This document shows, in pieces, positions 5,528 through 14,027 of a DNA stretch of 28,003 bases (the first letter of the stretch is position 1; each line of letters begins with the position of its first letter). The stretch covers positions 1 through 28,003 of the forward strand of contig JAZUKG010000141.1 in NCBI GenBank assembly GCA_045643145.1, given 5' to 3'. The position numbers were made by a program, and so were the translations under genes. This DNA comes from SVFI01 sp045643145 (GTDB lineage: Bacteria; Bacillota; Clostridia; Lachnospirales; Lachnospiraceae). The notes under the pieces were generated by a model. It had not been told where the DNA came from and ran no database searches. It worked only from the letters and a program-made list of their open reading frames with translations.

Positions 5528-8500
5528 ATGAGAAGAGCAGTGAAAACAAACAATGCAAAGAAGTTCGCTCATAAGGCATTAGCTGTATCTCTTGCTTTGG
5601 CAATGGCTGTTTCACCATTGCAGATGGCTGGTAGTGTTAAGGCTTATGCAGCAGATGGCAGATTACCGGCCGGAACAGTTGAACTTAAGAGCACAACACT
5701 TACGGACGCGCATTTTTATGGTGAATTTACGACTCCAAATGCCGTAGTTAATAATGGCGCATTTTATACTATGTCCATTACCACAGAAGAAGGATATATT
5801 TTAACAAATTCCTTTAGCGATGACCGTGTAGTAAAGATTATTGATTTAGGTGATGCAAATGGTCATGCAACAATGACATTGCTTTCTAAGTCAGGAGACA
5901 AACTAGCCGCTTCTGATTGGCAGGAAATTCTTAGAAAAATTCATTATACTAAGACTGCCGAAAACACAGATATGACTGTAAAAATCTCTTTGGATTCAAA
6001 TGAGACGAACATTACAAAACATATTACCAATTTCGAAGTGGAAAATGTAGCTTTGACAGAATATGATGGACATTACTATATGTTTGTAGACCCGGCCAAA
6101 CAGGAAAAACTTGGTGTACATTATAAAGATGGTGTAACTCCTTATTCATCATCTTCCCACGATCATATTTCTTGGTCAGAAGCATATAACCAGGCAAAGG
6201 GATTCATGCTTAATGGTATGAAAGGATACCTTGTTACCATTGAAAGTGCAGAAGAATTAGATGTTCTTCATAGCATCAGTGATCGCGGAGCATGGACAGG
6301 TGGTACTGCATTAGTAGCAAATGGTACCAATGCAAAAATTGATGACCCGGATTCTATTAACAGACAGACTGAAACATATGTATTAGATTTAGTCAATACT
6401 ATTCAGCATAACGACTTAGACCGTGCTAATCAGGGTAACTCAGAACATGTAAAATATCATGGAAGTGATTGTCCTGCTGGGTGTGAAGTGACATGGGATA
6501 CTGACTATAATAAAGAAGTTCAGGAGTCTGTATTTGACGATTATTATTGGGCCTGTGGACCAAATGCAGGAACATTGATTACAAAATCAGTATGGCAGAA
6601 CAAGGGTACAACAACTGAACCAAACCATATGTATGAAAATTTACATAGTGAAAGACAGTCTATTACTAATGTACCATTTGAAAACTGTGTAATGGCTAAC
6701 CGTGAAAATAAATCAGTTATCAATGACCTTGTTGAATGGAACAGTTGCCATGAGGATGTAACATATCATGCAATTGGTTATTTCGTAGAGTTTGGTGGAT
6801 ATGCAAATGAAGATCCATTGGTAAATGCATCTATGGATCCAACCACAACAACTACAAAGCTTATTTCAAATAAGATTATTAATGTAACAGAAAATATTGA
6901 CCATGCAACAATTACGGACCCTACAACAGGTAAAAAGGGCGAAGAGTATACAACAACTGTAACTCCGGAAATCGGATATAAAATTCCGGAAACAATTACT
7001 GTTACAGTTGGCGGAAATACACTCACACCGAATGTAGATTATGTATATGATAATACAACTGGTGAAGTTACCGTAAAGGAACATGCTGTAACTGGTGATA
7101 TTACAATTGAAGGTACAGCAGATGCCATTCCAGGAACTTATCCTGTTATAAATAGTGTAAGCCATACAACTCCAAAGGATCCAAAACCGGCAACACCGGA
7201 TAAGACATATGAAATTACACTTACACCGGAAGAAGGCTACAAACTTCCGGAAACTGTAACTGTAAAGGTTGATGGTGTAGAAGTACCGGAAGCAACCTAT
7301 GATCCTAAAACAGGATTGGTATCAGTACCGGAAACAAAGGTGACAGGAGAAATTGAAATTGAAGGTAGTGCAATTCCTACTTCATATCCTGTAACAAATA
7401 ATGTAACAAATACAGAACCTAAAAAACCTGAACCTGCAACACCAGGCGTAGAATACAAGGTAACACTTACACCGGAAGATGGATATAAAATTCCTGACAC
7501 AGTAACAGTAACTGTAACAGTTGATGGTACCCCTACACCGATTGCAGATGCATATGATCCAAAAACAGGAACAGTAACAGTACCTGCAGATAAGGTAACA
7601 GGACCAATTGCAATCGAAGGAAAAGCAATTCCTACTTCATATCCTGTAACAAATAATGTAACAAATACAGAACCTAAAAAACCTGAACCTGCAACACCAG
7701 GCGTGGAATATAATGTAACACTTACACCGGAAGATGGATACAAACTTCCAGATGATGTTAAGGTAACAGTAGATGGAACTGAGATTCCAAACGCATATGA
7801 TCCTGCAACAGGAACAGTAACAGTACCTGCAGATAAGGTGACAGGAGCAATCGCAATTGAAGGTGAAGCAACTCCAGACTCAGGTGACTTTACAGTAACA
7901 AATAATGTTCCGTTTACTACTAATGGAAAAACACTTACACCTGCAAAACCAAATGAAAGCTATGAAGTATTCTTAACTCCGGTAGATGGAAAGGAACTTC
8001 CAGATGAAGTTAAGGTTACTGTAAGTGGAAAAGAATTAATTCCTGAAACAGATTTCAATTATCATAAAGATTCAGGACAGGTTGATATTCACGCAGATAA
8101 GGTAACCGGTCCTATCGTAATTGCTAGTGCAAATCCGACAGAGTACGATGTAAAAAATAATATTGCAAATACAACACCAGAAACACCTGAAAAAGCAACA
8201 GAAGGTGTTGACTATGATACAAAGTTAGTTCCAAACGAAGGTTATAAGCTTCCTGAAACAGTAACAGTTACAGTAAATGGTGCAGATGTACCAGAAGCAA
8301 CATATGATCCTACAACAGGAAAGGTAACAGTACCAGCAGACAAGGTAACAGGACCAATCGCAATTGAAGGAACTGCACCAAAGAAACCTGCAACATATGA
8401 TGTAACAAATAAGGTGGATAATACAACACCTACCACACCTGAAAAGGCAACAGAAGGAACACCATATGAAACAAAATTAGTTCCAAACGATGGATACAAG

Positions 8501-11263
8501 CTTCCTGAAACAGTAACAGTAAAAGTTGGTGACAAGACATTAGATCCAAAAGAATTTACATACGATCCTACAACAGGAACAGTAACAGTACCAGCAGACA
8601 AGGTAACAGGACCAATTGCAATTGAAGGAACTGCACCAAAGAAACCTGCAACATATGATGTAACAAACAATATTGCAAATACAACACCAGCAACACCGGA
8701 AAAAGCAACAGAAAAAGCACCATATGAAACAAAGTTAGTTCCAAACGAAGGTTATAAGCTTCCGGAAACAGTAACAGTAACCGTAGCCGGTAAGCCGGTA
8801 CCAGAAGCAACATATGATCCTACAACAGGAACAGTAACAGTACCAGCAGACAAGGTAACAGGATCAATCGCAATTGAAGGAACTGCACCAAGAAAACCTG
8901 CAACATATGATGTAACAAATAAGGTAGATCATACAACACCTACCACACCGGAAAAGGCAACAGAAAAAGCACCATATGAAACAAAATTAGTTCCAGAAGA
9001 TGGCTACAAGCTTCCTGAAACAGTTACAGTAAAAGTTGGTGACAAGACATTAGATCCAAAAGATTTTACATACGATCCAGAAACAGGAAAGGTAACAGTA
9101 CCGGCAGATAAGGTAACAGGACCAATCGCTATCGAAGGTAGCGCAACACCAAATCCTGATACATATCCTGTAAAGAATGGTGTAACAAATACAGAACCTA
9201 CAAAACCGGAACCTGCAAAGAAGGGTGAAGACTACAAGGTAAAACTTACACCGGAAGAAAACTACAAGCTTCCAGAAACAGTAACAGTAAAAGTTGGTGA
9301 TAAGCCATTAGATCCTACAGAATTTACATATAACCCTGAAACAGGAGAAGTAACAATTCCAAAGGATAAGATTACAGGACCAATTGATATCGAAGGAAAT
9401 GCAATCCCAACCGCATATCCTGTAGCAAACAAGGTGGATAATACAACTCCTGCTAAGCCGGAAGCTGCAACACCAGATAAGAAATATGAAGTAACTTTAA
9501 CTCCTGATGCAGGATATAAGCTTCCTGAAACAGTAACTGTTAAAGTAAATGATGTTCCATTAACAGACGGATATTTCTATGATCCGGCAGATGGTAAGTT
9601 AACTATCACAGCTGCAAAGGTAAACGGACCTATTGCAATTGAAGGTAAAGCAGATCTTCTTCCTGGAAGAGTACCTGTAGAAAATAATGTAAAGAATACA
9701 GAACCTACAAAACCTGAACCTGCAAAAGAAGGTGAAGATTACAAGGTAACACTTACACCGGAAGATGGATACAAGCTTCCTGATGATGTAAAAGTTAAGG
9801 TTGACGGAAAAGAATTAGATCCAAAGGATTATGAATATGATCCAAAGACCGGAGAAGTAACAATTCCAAAGGAAAAAGTAACAGGACCTATTGAAATTGA
9901 AGGCACAGCAACACCTGTACCAAAGACTCCACTTAACGATAAGGATGTTCCAAACAAACCAGCAGACAATGTTGATATCACATTTGATCCTGAAAATCCT
10001 GCAAATACAGGACTTCAGATCGCAGATGACGGTTCTATCAAGCCTATGCCATATGATGGTAAGGAAAAGAAACCGGTACCTACAATCAAGGTAGACGGAA
10101 AAGAATTAGTACCTGGTAAAGATTATGATGTTACTTATGATGACAATACAGATGCCGGTCTTGGAAAGATGACTATCACAGGTAAGGGCGACTATACAGG
10201 AACTCTTACAAAAGATATTCCGATTGAAAAGGCAGTTCCAAAGATTAACGTTCCTGAAACAAGTGATCTTGATTTAGGAGAACCGGTTAATAATTCAACA
10301 CTTACTGGTGGAAACGGTATCGGTGTAGACGGCAAGCCACTTCCTGGAAAATTTGCATGGTCATCAACAGATCCTTTAACAAAGGATAATGCAGGAAAGA
10401 AAGTACATTATGTAACATTTACTCCTGATGACACCAAGAACTATAGTCCTGTAACATTTACAGTAGCAGTAAACGAAAAGAAACCTGGAGCTGATCCAGC
10501 ACCAAATCCGGCACCTGGTGAATTACCGGCACCGATTGAATACAATGGTCAGACAGCTCAGCCAATGCCAACAGGTAACGAAGGTGATCCTAAGTATGAT
10601 GCAGCTGTTAAGAAGATGCTTGATGACGAAGGTGAATACGGTTCAAATCTTCCTATCCTTTTAGCAAAAGGTAAAGATACCTCTAAGGGTAAGAAAGAAA
10701 AAATGAATCTTTCTTGGCTGAAGTTTGATGGTGCAGAAGGTTACATGATTTACTGGAACTATTGTGACGGTACACGTAACTATAAACTTCTTACAACAGT
10801 TAAGGGTGTAAACAAGCTTAAATATGTTGACAAGAAGATTAACGAAAAGAAATTAAAGAATAAGTACAAATCCTTTAAGTATTATGTTATCGCTTACAAG
10901 ACAATCAACGGACAGAAGTGTGCAATTGCAAAATCACCTACTATCCATGTTGCTATGACAAAGTACGATAAGAAGTATACAAATGCTAAGACAGTAACTA
11001 TTAAGAAGGGTAAAAAGACAATTAAGAGTCTTTCACTCAAGAATGGTAAGTCAGCAAAGATTAAGGGTGTAAGTACAAAAGAAAACAACAAGAAGAAGAT
11101 GTTAAACCATGACAAGGGAATGCGTTACTATTCTTCAAACAAGAAGGTAGCTAAGGTTGGCAGAACAACCGGTAAGGTTATCGCTACAGGTAAGGGTAAA
11201 TGTAAGATTTACGCAATCGCATGTAACGGAAACAGAAAAGATATTAAAGTTACCGTAAAATAA
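5528..11263 (+). CDS. Giant secreted repeat protein with C-type-lectin-like domain (putative adhesin)
   Basis: ATG 5528 is chosen because AGGAGG (5516-5521) lies 6 bases upstream and a signal peptide starts there; an in-frame GTG at 5453 lacks both. The 1911-residue product has a signal peptide (1-41, ending KAYA), a beta-rich N-domain (about 48-175), a C-type-lectin-like domain (about 178-430: SWSEAYNQAKGF, GYLVTIESAEEL, five Cys, closing GYFVEFGGY), twelve beta repeats (449-1467), an MBG-like region (about 1468-1650), a Pro-rich linker, an FN3-like domain (about 1727-1815) and a Lys-rich BIG_2-like C-terminus (about 1820-1911). No LPXTG or C-terminal TM is seen, so retention may be through the basic tail binding wall polymers. 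Host or glycan binding is inferred. It is monocistronic, with its own promoter and terminator. Confidence 0.88.
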   Translation: MRRAVKTNNAKKFAHKALAVSLALAMAVSPLQMAGSVKAYAADGRLPAGTVELKSTTLTDAHFYGEFTTPNAVVNNGAFYTMSITTEEGYILTNSFSDDRVVKIIDLGDANGHATMTLLSKSGDKLAASDWQEILRKIHYTKTAENTDMTVKISLDSNETNITKHITNFEVENVALTEYDGHYYMFVDPAKQEKLGVHYKDGVTPYSSSSHDHISWSEAYNQAKGFMLNGMKGYLVTIESAEELDVLHSISDRGAWTGGTALVANGTNAKIDDPDSINRQTETYVLDLVNTIQHNDLDRANQGNSEHVKYHGSDCPAGCEVTWDTDYNKEVQESVFDDYYWACGPNAGTLITKSVWQNKGTTTEPNHMYENLHSERQSITNVPFENCVMANRENKSVINDLVEWNSCHEDVTYHAIGYFVEFGGYANEDPLVNASMDPTTTTTKLISNKIINVTENIDHATITDPTTGKKGEEYTTTVTPEIGYKIPETITVTVGGNTLTPNVDYVYDNTTGEVTVKEHAVTGDITIEGTADAIPGTYPVINSVSHTTPKDPKPATPDKTYEITLTPEEGYKLPETVTVKVDGVEVPEATYDPKTGLVSVPETKVTGEIEIEGSAIPTSYPVTNNVTNTEPKKPEPATPGVEYKVTLTPEDGYKIPDTVTVTVTVDGTPTPIADAYDPKTGTVTVPADKVTGPIAIEGKAIPTSYPVTNNVTNTEPKKPEPATPGVEYNVTLTPEDGYKLPDDVKVTVDGTEIPNAYDPATGTVTVPADKVTGAIAIEGEATPDSGDFTVTNNVPFTTNGKTLTPAKPNESYEVFLTPVDGKELPDEVKVTVSGKELIPETDFNYHKDSGQVDIHADKVTGPIVIASANPTEYDVKNNIANTTPETPEKATEGVDYDTKLVPNEGYKLPETVTVTVNGADVPEATYDPTTGKVTVPADKVTGPIAIEGTAPKKPATYDVTNKVDNTTPTTPEKATEGTPYETKLVPNDGYKLPETVTVKVGDKTLDPKEFTYDPTTGTVTVPADKVTGPIAIEGTAPKKPATYDVTNNIANTTPATPEKATEKAPYETKLVPNEGYKLPETVTVTVAGKPVPEATYDPTTGTVTVPADKVTGSIAIEGTAPRKPATYDVTNKVDHTTPTTPEKATEKAPYETKLVPEDGYKLPETVTVKVGDKTLDPKDFTYDPETGKVTVPADKVTGPIAIEGSATPNPDTYPVKNGVTNTEPTKPEPAKKGEDYKVKLTPEENYKLPETVTVKVGDKPLDPTEFTYNPETGEVTIPKDKITGPIDIEGNAIPTAYPVANKVDNTTPAKPEAATPDKKYEVTLTPDAGYKLPETVTVKVNDVPLTDGYFYDPADGKLTITAAKVNGPIAIEGKADLLPGRVPVENNVKNTEPTKPEPAKEGEDYKVTLTPEDGYKLPDDVKVKVDGKELDPKDYEYDPKTGEVTIPKEKVTGPIEIEGTATPVPKTPLNDKDVPNKPADNVDITFDPENPANTGLQIADDGSIKPMPYDGKEKKPVPTIKVDGKELVPGKDYDVTYDDNTDAGLGKMTITGKGDYTGTLTKDIPIEKAVPKINVPETSDLDLGEPVNNSTLTGGNGIGVDGKPLPGKFAWSSTDPLTKDNAGKKVHYVTFTPDDTKNYSPVTFTVAVNEKKPGADPAPNPAPGELPAPIEYNGQTAQPMPTGNEGDPKYDAAVKKMLDDEGEYGSNLPILLAKGKDTSKGKKEKMNLSWLKFDGAEGYMIYWNYCDGTRNYKLLTTVKGVNKLKYVDKKINEKKLKNKYKSFKYYVIAYKTINGQKCAIAKSPTIHVAMTKYDKKYTNAKTVTIKKGKKTIKSLSLKNGKSAKIKGVSTKENNKKKMLNHDKGMRYYSSNKKVAKVGRTTGKVIATGKGKCKIYAIACNGNRKDIKVTVK
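8144..8653 (+). repeat. Higher-order duplicated unit, copy 1 (two repeats, 510 bp)
   Basis: This stretch is a 252-bp A-type repeat (NNIANTTP...VPEATYDPTTG) followed by a 258-bp B-type repeat (NKVDNTTP...KTLDPKEFTYDPTTG). The next 510 bp repeat the same A-B order with the same two lengths. Confidence 0.85.
8654..9163 (+). repeat. Higher-order duplicated unit, copy 2 (two repeats, 510 bp)
   Basis: The lengths (252 + 258 bp) and order match copy 1. Substitutions such as GVDYDT versus KAPYET and NGADVPEAT versus AGKPVPEAT show some divergence since the duplication. Confidence 0.85.
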
Positions 11264-11270
11264 GTTTTTT

Positions 11271-11299
11271 AGGGGATGTCAAATGACATCCCCTTTTTT
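11271..11299 (+). terminator. Strong intrinsic terminator of the giant surface protein gene
   Basis: The stem GGGGATGTC/GACATCCCC with loop AAAT is followed by six T. It lies 8 bp after the stop codon. Confidence 0.93.
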
Positions 11300-11328
11300 A
11301 TGCCTTCTTATCTGATTGATATTTTGAC

Positions 11329-11357
11329 TTGATAAAACAGGGCAAATTTACTATACT
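11329..11357 (+). promoter_or_regulatory. Promoter of asnS-asnA
   Basis: TTGATA (11329-11334), a 17-bp spacer and TATACT (11352-11357). The RNA would start near 11364 with a leader of about 70 nt. Near its 5' end TATTTTGACT (11370-11379) can pair with AGTCGAAATA (11405-11414), one pair being G-U. No T-box elements are present. Confidence 0.65.
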
Positions 11358-11434
11358 ATAATGTAGCGGTATTTTGACTATTGTAGATAACTAAGGGAAA
11401 AGAAAGTCGAAATACAAGAGAAAGGACAGATAAT

Positions 11435-12826
11435 ATGGATTTAGTAAATATCAGAGATTTATTCAGAAATCAGGAAACTTATGCAAACAAAGAAGTTACA
11501 ATCGGAGGATGGCTCAGAAGTAAACGTGATTCAAAAACTTTTGGCTTTTTGGTAATCAATGATGGTACTTTTTTTGAGCCATTACAGGTTGTTTATTCAG
11601 ATGCACTTTCAAATTTTGGAGATATTAATAAGCAAAATGTAGGAGCAGCTATTATTGTAAAGGGTATTGTAACCCCAACTCCGGATGCGAAACAGCCATT
11701 TGAAATTCAGGCTTCAGAAGTAATTATTGAAGGAGCCAGTGCACCGGATTATCCGCTTCAGAAGAAGAGACATACTTTTGAATATTTAAGAACAATTTCT
11801 CACCTTCGTGCGAGAACCAATACTTTTGAAGCAGTATTTCGTGTGCGTTCATTAATCGCATATGCAATTCATCAGTTCTTCCAGGAAAGAGATTTTGTAT
11901 ATGTACATACACCACTTATCACAGGTAGTGACTGTGAAGGTGCAGGCGAAATGTTCCAGGTAACTACTATGGATTTAAACAATGTACCAAAGACAGAAGA
12001 CGGCAAGGTAGATTTTAGTCAGGATTTCTTTGGTAAGCCAACTAACCTTACAGTAAGTGGTCAGCTTAATGGTGAAACCTATGCTATGGCATTCAAGAAT
12101 ATTTATACCTTTGGACCTACTTTCAGAGCAGAAAATTCAAATACAACTCGTCATGCGGCAGAGTTCTGGATGATTGAGCCGGAAATTGCTTTTGCAGATC
12201 TCAAGGATGATATGATGCTGGCAGAAAGCATGATTAAATACATCATTAGTTATGTATTAGAGCATGCACCGGAAGAAATGAATTTCTTTAACCAGTTTGT
12301 AGACAAGGGATTATTAGACAGACTGAACAATGTTATGAATTCTGAATTTGGTCATGTAACCTACACAGAAGCAATTGAAATTCTGGAAAAGAATAATGAC
12401 AACTTTGATTATAAGGTATCATGGGGCTGTGATTTGCAGACAGAACATGAAAGATATTTAACAGAGCAGGTATTTGGAAAACCTGTATTCGTAACAGATT
12501 ATCCAAAGGAAATCAAAGCTTTCTATATGAAGCTGAACGAAGACGGAAAGACAGTAGCAGCTATGGACTGTTTAGTACCTGGTATCGGTGAAATCATCGG
12601 AGGAAGTCAGAGAGAGGATAATTATGATCTTTTAGTTCAGAGAATGCAGGAATGCGGTCTGAAAGCAGAAGATTATGAATTCTATTTGGATCTCAGAAGA
12701 TACGGTTCTGCCAGACATGCAGGATTTGGACTGGGCTTTGAAAGATGTGTTATGTATTTGACCGGTATGGGAAATATTCGTGACGTAGTTCCATTCCCTA
12801 GAACGGTTGGTAACTGTGATTTATAA
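11435..12826 (+). CDS. asnS: Asparaginyl-tRNA synthetase
   Basis: A 463-residue class IIb aminoacyl-tRNA synthetase (cytoplasm) that charges tRNA-Asn with asparagine using ATP. The N-terminal OB-fold is clear (VTIGGWLRSKRDSKTFGFL...). Class II motif 2 is FRAENSNTTRHAAEFWMIEPE-like (251-271 region), and motif 3 is the C-terminal GFGLGFERCVMYLTGMGNIRD before PFPR. Length matches bacterial AsnRS (about 460-470). The AsnRS-type lid and YAMAFKNIYTFGPTFRAENS stretch, with no AspRS insertion domain, exclude AspRS. SD AAAGGA (11421-11426) sits 8 bases before ATG 11435. It is followed by asnA after 79 bp, pairing asparagine synthesis with its use. Confidence 0.96.
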   Translation: MDLVNIRDLFRNQETYANKEVTIGGWLRSKRDSKTFGFLVINDGTFFEPLQVVYSDALSNFGDINKQNVGAAIIVKGIVTPTPDAKQPFEIQASEVIIEGASAPDYPLQKKRHTFEYLRTISHLRARTNTFEAVFRVRSLIAYAIHQFFQERDFVYVHTPLITGSDCEGAGEMFQVTTMDLNNVPKTEDGKVDFSQDFFGKPTNLTVSGQLNGETYAMAFKNIYTFGPTFRAENSNTTRHAAEFWMIEPEIAFADLKDDMMLAESMIKYIISYVLEHAPEEMNFFNQFVDKGLLDRLNNVMNSEFGHVTYTEAIEILEKNNDNFDYKVSWGCDLQTEHERYLTEQVFGKPVFVTDYPKEIKAFYMKLNEDGKTVAAMDCLVPGIGEIIGGSQREDNYDLLVQRMQECGLKAEDYEFYLDLRRYGSARHAGFGLGFERCVMYLTGMGNIRDVVPFPRTVGNCDL

Positions 12827-12864
12827 AATAGCAGTGTAAAGTGAATTTAGAAAAATAGAAAAGT

Positions 12865-12886
12865 TCTTGATTGGAAACAGTCGAGA
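12865..12886 (+). promoter_or_regulatory. GAAA-tetraloop hairpin in the asnA leader
   Basis: TCTTGATTG and CAGTCGAGA can form a 9-bp stem (two G-U pairs) closed by GAAA, ending 5 bases before the asnA Shine-Dalgarno. It resembles the hairpin before ispG (GATTGGAA.CA.TCGA). It may affect translation or mRNA processing between asnS and asnA. Confidence 0.5.
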
Positions 12887-12905
12887 CAATGAAGGAGGCA
12901 TTAAT

Positions 12906-13916
12906 ATGAGCAGTATTATTATTCCGGAGGGATATAAGCCATCCCTGGATGTCAAAGAAACAGAAAAAGCGATTAAAAGAGTAAAGGATTTCTTCCAGAG
13001 AGAATTAATCACACAGCTTAATTTAAGTCGTGTGTCAGCTCCTCTTTTTGTATCACCTGAATCAGGTCTCAATGACAACTTAAACGGTGTGGAAAGACCG
13101 GTTAGCTTTGGTGTAAAAGAGCAGAATGACAGAGAAATGGAAATCGTACATTCTTTGGCAAAATGGAAAAGAATGGCTCTCAAGAAATATGGTTTTTCAG
13201 TTGGAGAAGGACTCTATACAGATATGAATGCAATCCGTCGTGATGAAGATACCGACAATATTCATTCTATTTATGTAGATCAGTGGGACTGGGAAAAGAT
13301 TATCAACAAAGCAGATCGTAATGTTGATACATTAAAGGATGTTGTAAAGTCAGTATATGAAGCACTTCGTGTTACTGAAAAATTTATGGCGAATGAATAT
13401 AATTATGTAGAATGCTTCCTTCCTGAAGAGATTACTTTCATCACTTCACAGGATCTTTTGGATCGTTATCCGGATTTATCTGTAAAGGAAAGAGAATTGG
13501 AAGCAGCAAAGGAATACGGCGCAATCTTTTTGATGCAGATCGGTGATAAGCTTTCAAACGGCGAACCACATGACGGAAGAGCACCGGACTATGATGATTG
13601 GGCATTAAACGGAGATATCATTGTATATTATCCTGTTTTAAATATTGCACTTGAGCTTTCTTCTATGGGTATTCGTGTAGACGAAGAGTCTTTAAAATCA
13701 CAGCTTAAAAAAGCCGGATGTGAGGAAAGAGCAAACCTTCCGTTCCAGAAGGATTTATTAGAAGGGAAGCTTCCGTACACCATCGGAGGAGGTATCGGAC
13801 AGTCTCGTATTTGTATGTTCTTCCTTCGTAAAGCACATTTGGGAGAAGTACAGGCATCTGTATGGCCCCAAAAGCATGTAGAATTTGCTCGCAGCAAAGG
13901 GGTAGAATTCTTATAA
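12906..13916 (+). CDS. asnA: Aspartate-ammonia ligase (ammonia-dependent asparagine synthetase)
   Basis: ATG 12906, with AAGGAGG (12892-12898) 7 bases upstream, is preferred over an in-frame TTG at 12867; this gives 336 residues (E. coli AsnA has 330). AsnA makes asparagine from aspartate, ammonia and ATP and has a class II synthetase fold. Family stretches are LNDNLNGVERPVSFGV, EIVHSLAKWKR, LYTDMNAIRRDE, SIYVDQWDWEK and the C-terminal GGGIGQSRICMFFLRKAHLGEVQ. It lies 79 bp after asnS with no terminator between, so the two probably form one operon. No adjacent AsnC regulator is visible. Control through the leader hairpin is possible. Confidence 0.96.
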   Translation: MSSIIIPEGYKPSLDVKETEKAIKRVKDFFQRELITQLNLSRVSAPLFVSPESGLNDNLNGVERPVSFGVKEQNDREMEIVHSLAKWKRMALKKYGFSVGEGLYTDMNAIRRDEDTDNIHSIYVDQWDWEKIINKADRNVDTLKDVVKSVYEALRVTEKFMANEYNYVECFLPEEITFITSQDLLDRYPDLSVKERELEAAKEYGAIFLMQIGDKLSNGEPHDGRAPDYDDWALNGDIIVYYPVLNIALELSSMGIRVDEESLKSQLKKAGCEERANLPFQKDLLEGKLPYTIGGGIGQSRICMFFLRKAHLGEVQASVWPQKHVEFARSKGVEFL

Positions 13917-13928
13917 GATATTTAGGGC

Positions 13929-13957
13929 TTAGACATATGCAGTGGGGAGCATATGAT
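13929..13957 (+). promoter_or_regulatory. Promoter of the pilT-like gene with a palindrome in its spacer
   Basis: TTAGAC (13929-13934), a 17-bp spacer and TATGAT (13952-13957). The inverted repeat CATATGC-N8-GCATATG (13934-13955) fills the spacer, as an operator would. The repeat could instead act as an RNA hairpin in read-through from asnA. Confidence 0.5.
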
Positions 13958-13986
13958 TAGGTATATATGTAATGTAACTGTTGTGT

Positions 13987-14004
13987 GTTATTGGAGACAA
14001 TAAC
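13987..14004 (+). promoter_or_regulatory. GAGA-tetraloop hairpin in the pilT-like leader
   Basis: A perfect 7-bp stem GTTATTG/CAATAAC is closed by GAGA (a GNRA loop) and ends 12 bases before the Shine-Dalgarno GGGAGGA. A second small stem CCAC/GTGG (14006-14009, 14015-14018) overlaps the ribosome binding site and could mask it. Confidence 0.5.
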
Positions 14005-14027
14005 GCCACCATATGTGGGAGGACAAA

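Larger units (their letters stand above)
6872..9928 (+). repeat. Twelve tandem ~85-residue beta-domain repeats inside the surface protein
   Basis: Repeats begin at 6872, 7139, 7385, 7640, 7889, 8144, 8396, 8654, 8906, 9164, 9416 and 9671. Each follows the plan YPVTNNV...TP.KPE.AT, then Y.V.LTPEDGYKLPETVTV, VDG, YDPKTGTVTVPADKVTGPIAIEG. Unit length is 246-267 bp. The pattern resembles Ig-like stalk repeats of Firmicute surface proteins and probably extends the lectin-like head from the wall. DNA identity between neighbouring units is high (for example the starts at 7385 and 7640), so copy number may vary between strains. Confidence 0.92.

Noticed and set aside
7297..8670. Long antisense frames opposite the giant surface protein repeats (7297-7743, 8242-8670)
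   Set aside because: They mirror the periodic, stop-poor repeat DNA; no ribosome binding site or family match, and a strong gene covers the other strand.
11300..11434. T-box leader for asnS
   Set aside because: The leader is only about 70 nt and lacks the T-box sequence and antiterminator/terminator pair.
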